Shown: one piece after another, positions 61,201-64,000 of the stretch
How the letters are laid out: every line of letters starts with the position of its first letter
How positions within the stretch are numbered: the first letter of the stretch is position 1
Source: Sipunculus nudus
Lineage: Eukaryota > Annelida > Sipuncula > Golfingiida > Sipunculidae
Assembly: GCA_026874595.1 (NCBI GenBank)
Contig: CM049322.1
Location: 1,473,900 to 1,537,899 of the forward strand
Direction: 5' to 3'
Length of the DNA: 64,000 nt
Program-made: the position numbers and the translations under genes
Notes under the pieces: model-generated
What the model saw: only the letters and a program-made list of their open reading frames with translations
Databases searched by the model: none
What the model was told of the DNA's origin: nothing

Positions 61201-64000
61201 TATTATTTCTTCGGAAAATGGTCGGAAAACGCATTTATGGAGACATAGTTCCTTTGCTTACACTTTGCTTACGCTTTGCTTATGCTTTGCTTACGGTGAA
61301 AACACCAAAGAACTCAAGCATTTTTCTGCAAATACAGACAAGTATGAACCATAGGGACACAGCCTGGTTCCGTGGCTACACAATAGTGCCTGTTAGTCAT
61401 CATGAATCTAAAAATTAAGGGTCAAACCGTTACATCTAAATCAGAAATAGATAATACTATAAATTTCAAAAAAAGTGATAATATCGGGATTAGATACCCA
61501 TTTTTCTTTTTTACCTGAATTGATCAACAGTTATGTTCCAAATTCGACATAAATAGACTCTTGGAGAGCCTAATATTATATTTTATCTTCAGAATATGGT
61601 TGCAAATCGCCTTTATGGAGACATAGTTCCGTTGCTTACATTTTGCTTACGCTTTGCTTATGCTTTGCTTACGAAGAAAACACCACAGAATTTAAACATT
61701 TCTCTACAAATACTCACAAATACTACCCATAGGGACACTGACTGGTTCACTGGCTACACGATTATACCTGTTGGTGGACAGTACTCTAAATATTAGGGGT
61801 CAAATCGTACAATCAAAATCAGAAATAGCTATTACTTCTCAATTCTAAAAGTGATATAATCTAGTTTAGGGACCCATTTTTCTCTTTTAACCTCAATAAT
61901 CAAAAGTTTTTTTACCATATTCGACATAAATAGACTGCTGGGAAGTCTAACATTATATAATTTCTTCGGAAAATGGTCGGAAAACGCATTTATGGAGACA
62001 TAGTTCCTTTGTTTACACCTTGCTTACGCTTTGCTTATGCTTTGCTTATGGTGAAAACACCAAAGAACTCAAGCATTTTTCTGCAAATACAGACAAGTAT
62101 GAACCATAGGGACACAGCCTGGTTCCCTGGCTACACAGTAGTGCCTGTTAGTCATCATGAATCTAAAAATAAAGGGTCAAACCGTTCTATCTAAATCAGA
62201 AATAGATAATACTATAAATTTCAAAAAAGTGATAATATCGGGATTAGATACCCATTTTTCTTTTTTACCTGAATTGATCAACAGTTATGTTCCAAATTCG
62301 ACATAAATAGACTCTTGGAGAGCCTAATATTATATTTTATCTTCAGAATATGGTTGCAAATCGCCTTTATGGAGACATAATTCCTTTGCTTACATTTTGC
62401 TTACGCTTTGCTTATGCTTTGCTTACGAAGAAAACACCACCGATTTTAAGCATTTTTCTACAAATACTCACAAATACTACCCATAGGGACACTGACTGGT
62501 TCACTGGCTACACGAAAATACCTGTTAGTGTTCAGTACTCTAAATATTAGGGATCAAATCGTACAATCAAAATCAGAAATAGCTATTACTTCTCAATTCT
62601 AAAAGTGATATAATCTAATTTAGGGACCCATTTTTCTCTTTTAACCTCAATATTCAAAAGTTTTTATACCATATTCGACATAAATAGACTGCTGGGAAGT
62701 CTAACATTATATTATTTCTTCGGAAAATGGTCGAAAAACGCATTTATGGAGAAATAGTTCCTTTGCTTACACTTTGCTTACGCTTTGCTTATGCTTTTCT
62801 TACGGTGAAAACACCAAAGATCTCAAGCAATTTTTTTGAAATACAGACAAGTATGAACCATAGGGACACAGCCTGGTTCCCTGGCTACACAATAGTGCCT
62901 GTAAGTCATCATGAATCTAAAAATTAAGGGTCAAACCGTTCTAACTAAATCAGAAATAGATAATACTATTAATTTCAAAAAGTGATAATATCGAGTTTAG
63001 GGAGCCATTTTTCTTTTTTACCTGAAGTGATCAACAGTTATGTTCCTTCGACATAGATAGACTCTTGGAGAGCCTAATATTATATTATATCTGCAGAATA
63101 TGGTTGCAAATCGCCTTTATGGAGACATAGTTCCGTTGCTTACATTTTGCTTACGCTTTGCTTATGCTTTGCTTACGAAGAAAACACCACCGATTTTAAG
63201 CATTATTCTACAAATACTCACAAATACTACCCATAGGGACACAGATTGGTTCACTGGCTACATAATAATACCTGTTAGTGGTCAGTACTCTAAATATTAG
63301 GGGTCAAATCGTACAATCAAAATCAGAAATAGCTATTACTTCTCAATTCTAAAAGTGATATAATCTAATTTAGGGACCCATTTTTCTCTTTTAACCTCAA
63401 TAATCAAAAGTTTTTTTTACCATATTCGACATAAATAGACTGCTGGGAAGTCTAACATTATATTATTTCTTCGGAAAATGGTCGGAAAACGCATTTATGG
63501 AGACATAGTTCCTTTGCTTACACTTTGCTTACGCTTTGCTTATGCTTTGCTTACGGTGAAAACACCAAAGAACTCAAGCATTTTTCTGCAAATACAGACA
63601 AGTATGAACCATACGGACACAGCCTGGTTCCGTGGCTACACAATAGTGCCTGTTAGTCATCATGATTCTAAAAATTAAGGGTCAAACCGTTCCATCTAAA
63701 TCAGAAATAGATAATACTATAAATTTCAAAAAAGTGATAATATCGGGATTAGATACCCATTTTTCTTTTTTACCTGAATTGATCAACAGTTATGTTCCAA
63801 ATTCGACATAAATAGACTCTTGGAGAGCCTAATATTATATTTTATCTTCAGAATATGGTTGCAAATCGCCTTTATGGAGACATAGTTCCGTTGCTTACAT
63901 TTTGCTTACGCTTTGCTTATGCTTTGCTTACGAAGAAAACACCACAGAATTTAAACATTTCTCTACAAATACTCACAAATACTACCCATAGGGACACTGA
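58215..64000 (+). repeat. 20-monomer HOR, third copy, one dimer short and cut by the window end
   Basis: Monomers: a4c 58215, b2d 58587, a3x 58964, b1 59337, a2/a4h hybrid 59714, b2 60087, a1 60465, b2 60842, a1R 61218, b1 61596, a2 61973, b3 62350, a3 62727, b2 63100, a1T 63478, b1 63855 (partial). Offsets to copy 2 are 7,524 bp up to 59714 and 6,770 bp from 60087 on, so exactly one B-A dimer (b4 plus one A equivalent) is missing. The a1T unit here has CATGATTC, which in copies 1 and 2 is confined to the a2 unit two positions further on. Confidence 0.93.
59714..60086 (+). repeat. Hybrid A monomer a2/a4h (dimer loss in HOR copy 3)
   Basis: Up to CTGCAAAT the unit equals a2 52190; from CATCACGAATC on it equals the a4h 52944 tail (TTAATTTCAAAAAG, TATTGAGTTTAGGGAGCC). 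The last a2-specific base is 59825 and the first a4h-specific base is 59899, so the exchange lies within 73 bp of perfect identity. The b4 monomer and one A equivalent (754 bp) are missing. Confidence 0.92.

Larger units (their letters stand above)
1..64000 (+). repeat. Satellite DNA array of alternating A and B monomers (~376 bp; dimer ~753 bp)
   Basis: Every base belongs to a tandem unit that restarts about every 376 bp, always in the same orientation. A monomers begin ATGGTCGGAAAACGC and B monomers ATGGTTGCAAATCGCC; I use the ATG only as a phase marker. From 279 to 63855 there are 169 steps averaging 376.2 bp, with 85 complete A and 84 complete B monomers and no AA or BB neighbours. A-to-B spacing is usually 373-377 bp and B-to-A 376-380 bp, the variation coming mainly from T-tracts. 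A and B share about 84% of bases in the first 198 bp (31 differences counted between 2535 and 5171). No unique sequence, transposon or flank interrupts the array. Such arrays are normally eukaryotic heterochromatin, often centromeric. That location, and the organism, are inference; I do not recognise the family. Confidence 0.98.

Noticed and set aside
279-63678. About 150 small ORFs as a tandem gene family
   Set aside because: Differences between A and B show no third-position bias, few are synonymous, disabled versions are amplified as often as their HORs, and no recognisable protein motif or expression signal is present.
1-64000. CRISPR array
   Set aside because: The repeat unit is about 376 bp with no short repeat separated by unique spacers and no cas genes.
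1-64000. Transposon or retroelement origin
   Set aside because: No terminal repeats, target duplications, or transposase or polymerase coding sequence; the unit has only tandem structure.

Overview
The whole 64 kb window is one uninterrupted satellite DNA array. I find no gene, RNA gene, transposon or unique-sequence island. It is made of head-to-tail monomers of about 376 bp on one strand: 169 complete ones, a partial one at 1-278 and a partial one at 63855-64000. Two monomer classes, A and B, alternate without exception, so the basic unit is an A-B dimer of about 753 bp. This is typical of pericentromeric or centromeric heterochromatin of a eukaryote. I do not recognise the family and cannot name the organism. 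No flank is reached at either end.

Each monomer has two parts. The first ~200 bp is G+C-richer (hand count 80/201 at 2535-2735) and carries four tandem 11-bp CTTTGCTTACR units. The remaining ~176 bp is A+T-rich (49/176 at 2736-2911). In 151 of 169 monomers the first part is open for 64-87 codons from an ATG. A codon-position count between A and B gives no sign of protein-level selection, and stop-bearing versions are amplified just as readily, so I call no CDS.

Variant monomers are labelled by short diagnostic bases. A class: a1 (plain), a1R (TTCCGTGG), a1T (a1R plus CATACGGAC), a2 (TTTGTTTACACC and CTTATGGTG), a3 (TTTTCTTACGG), a3x (a3 with an in-frame TAA at TTTAAAT), a4 (TTTTATTACGG), a4b (a4 with TATATAGACATGG), a4c (a4 with GGTCGCAAAA), a4h (a4 with TTTGCATACAC), a5 (TGCAAAAACAG), a5x (TTGCTAACAC), a6 (CGATTGGCTTACG). 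B class: b1 (AGAATTTAAACA, GTTGGTGG), b2 (AGCATTATTC), b2d (CCCTTAGGG), b3 (GTTAGTGTTCAG), b3s (GATTTGAAGC), b4 (AAACACTCAC with TTAGTGGTC), b4r (TTAGAGGTC), b5 (AAATCTCC, or b5-like), b6 (GACATTTTTTATTTGC).

These labels reveal higher-order repeats (HORs). 1782-17960 is an 18-monomer HOR of 6,774 bp: two nearly identical full copies plus seven monomers of a third. 17961-27364 is a mosaic zone of rearranged pieces, partly repeated at 6,018 bp. 27365-43166 holds shuffled and shortened relatives of the right-hand HOR, with a 5,267-bp repeat inside. 43167-64000 is a 20-monomer HOR of 7,524 bp: two full copies and a third that has lost exactly one dimer and is cut by the window end. At least six distinct hybrid monomers mark places where one dimer was lost by exchange between like monomers (A with A, or B with B). 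This explains how the array changes length and composition while keeping strict A-B alternation.
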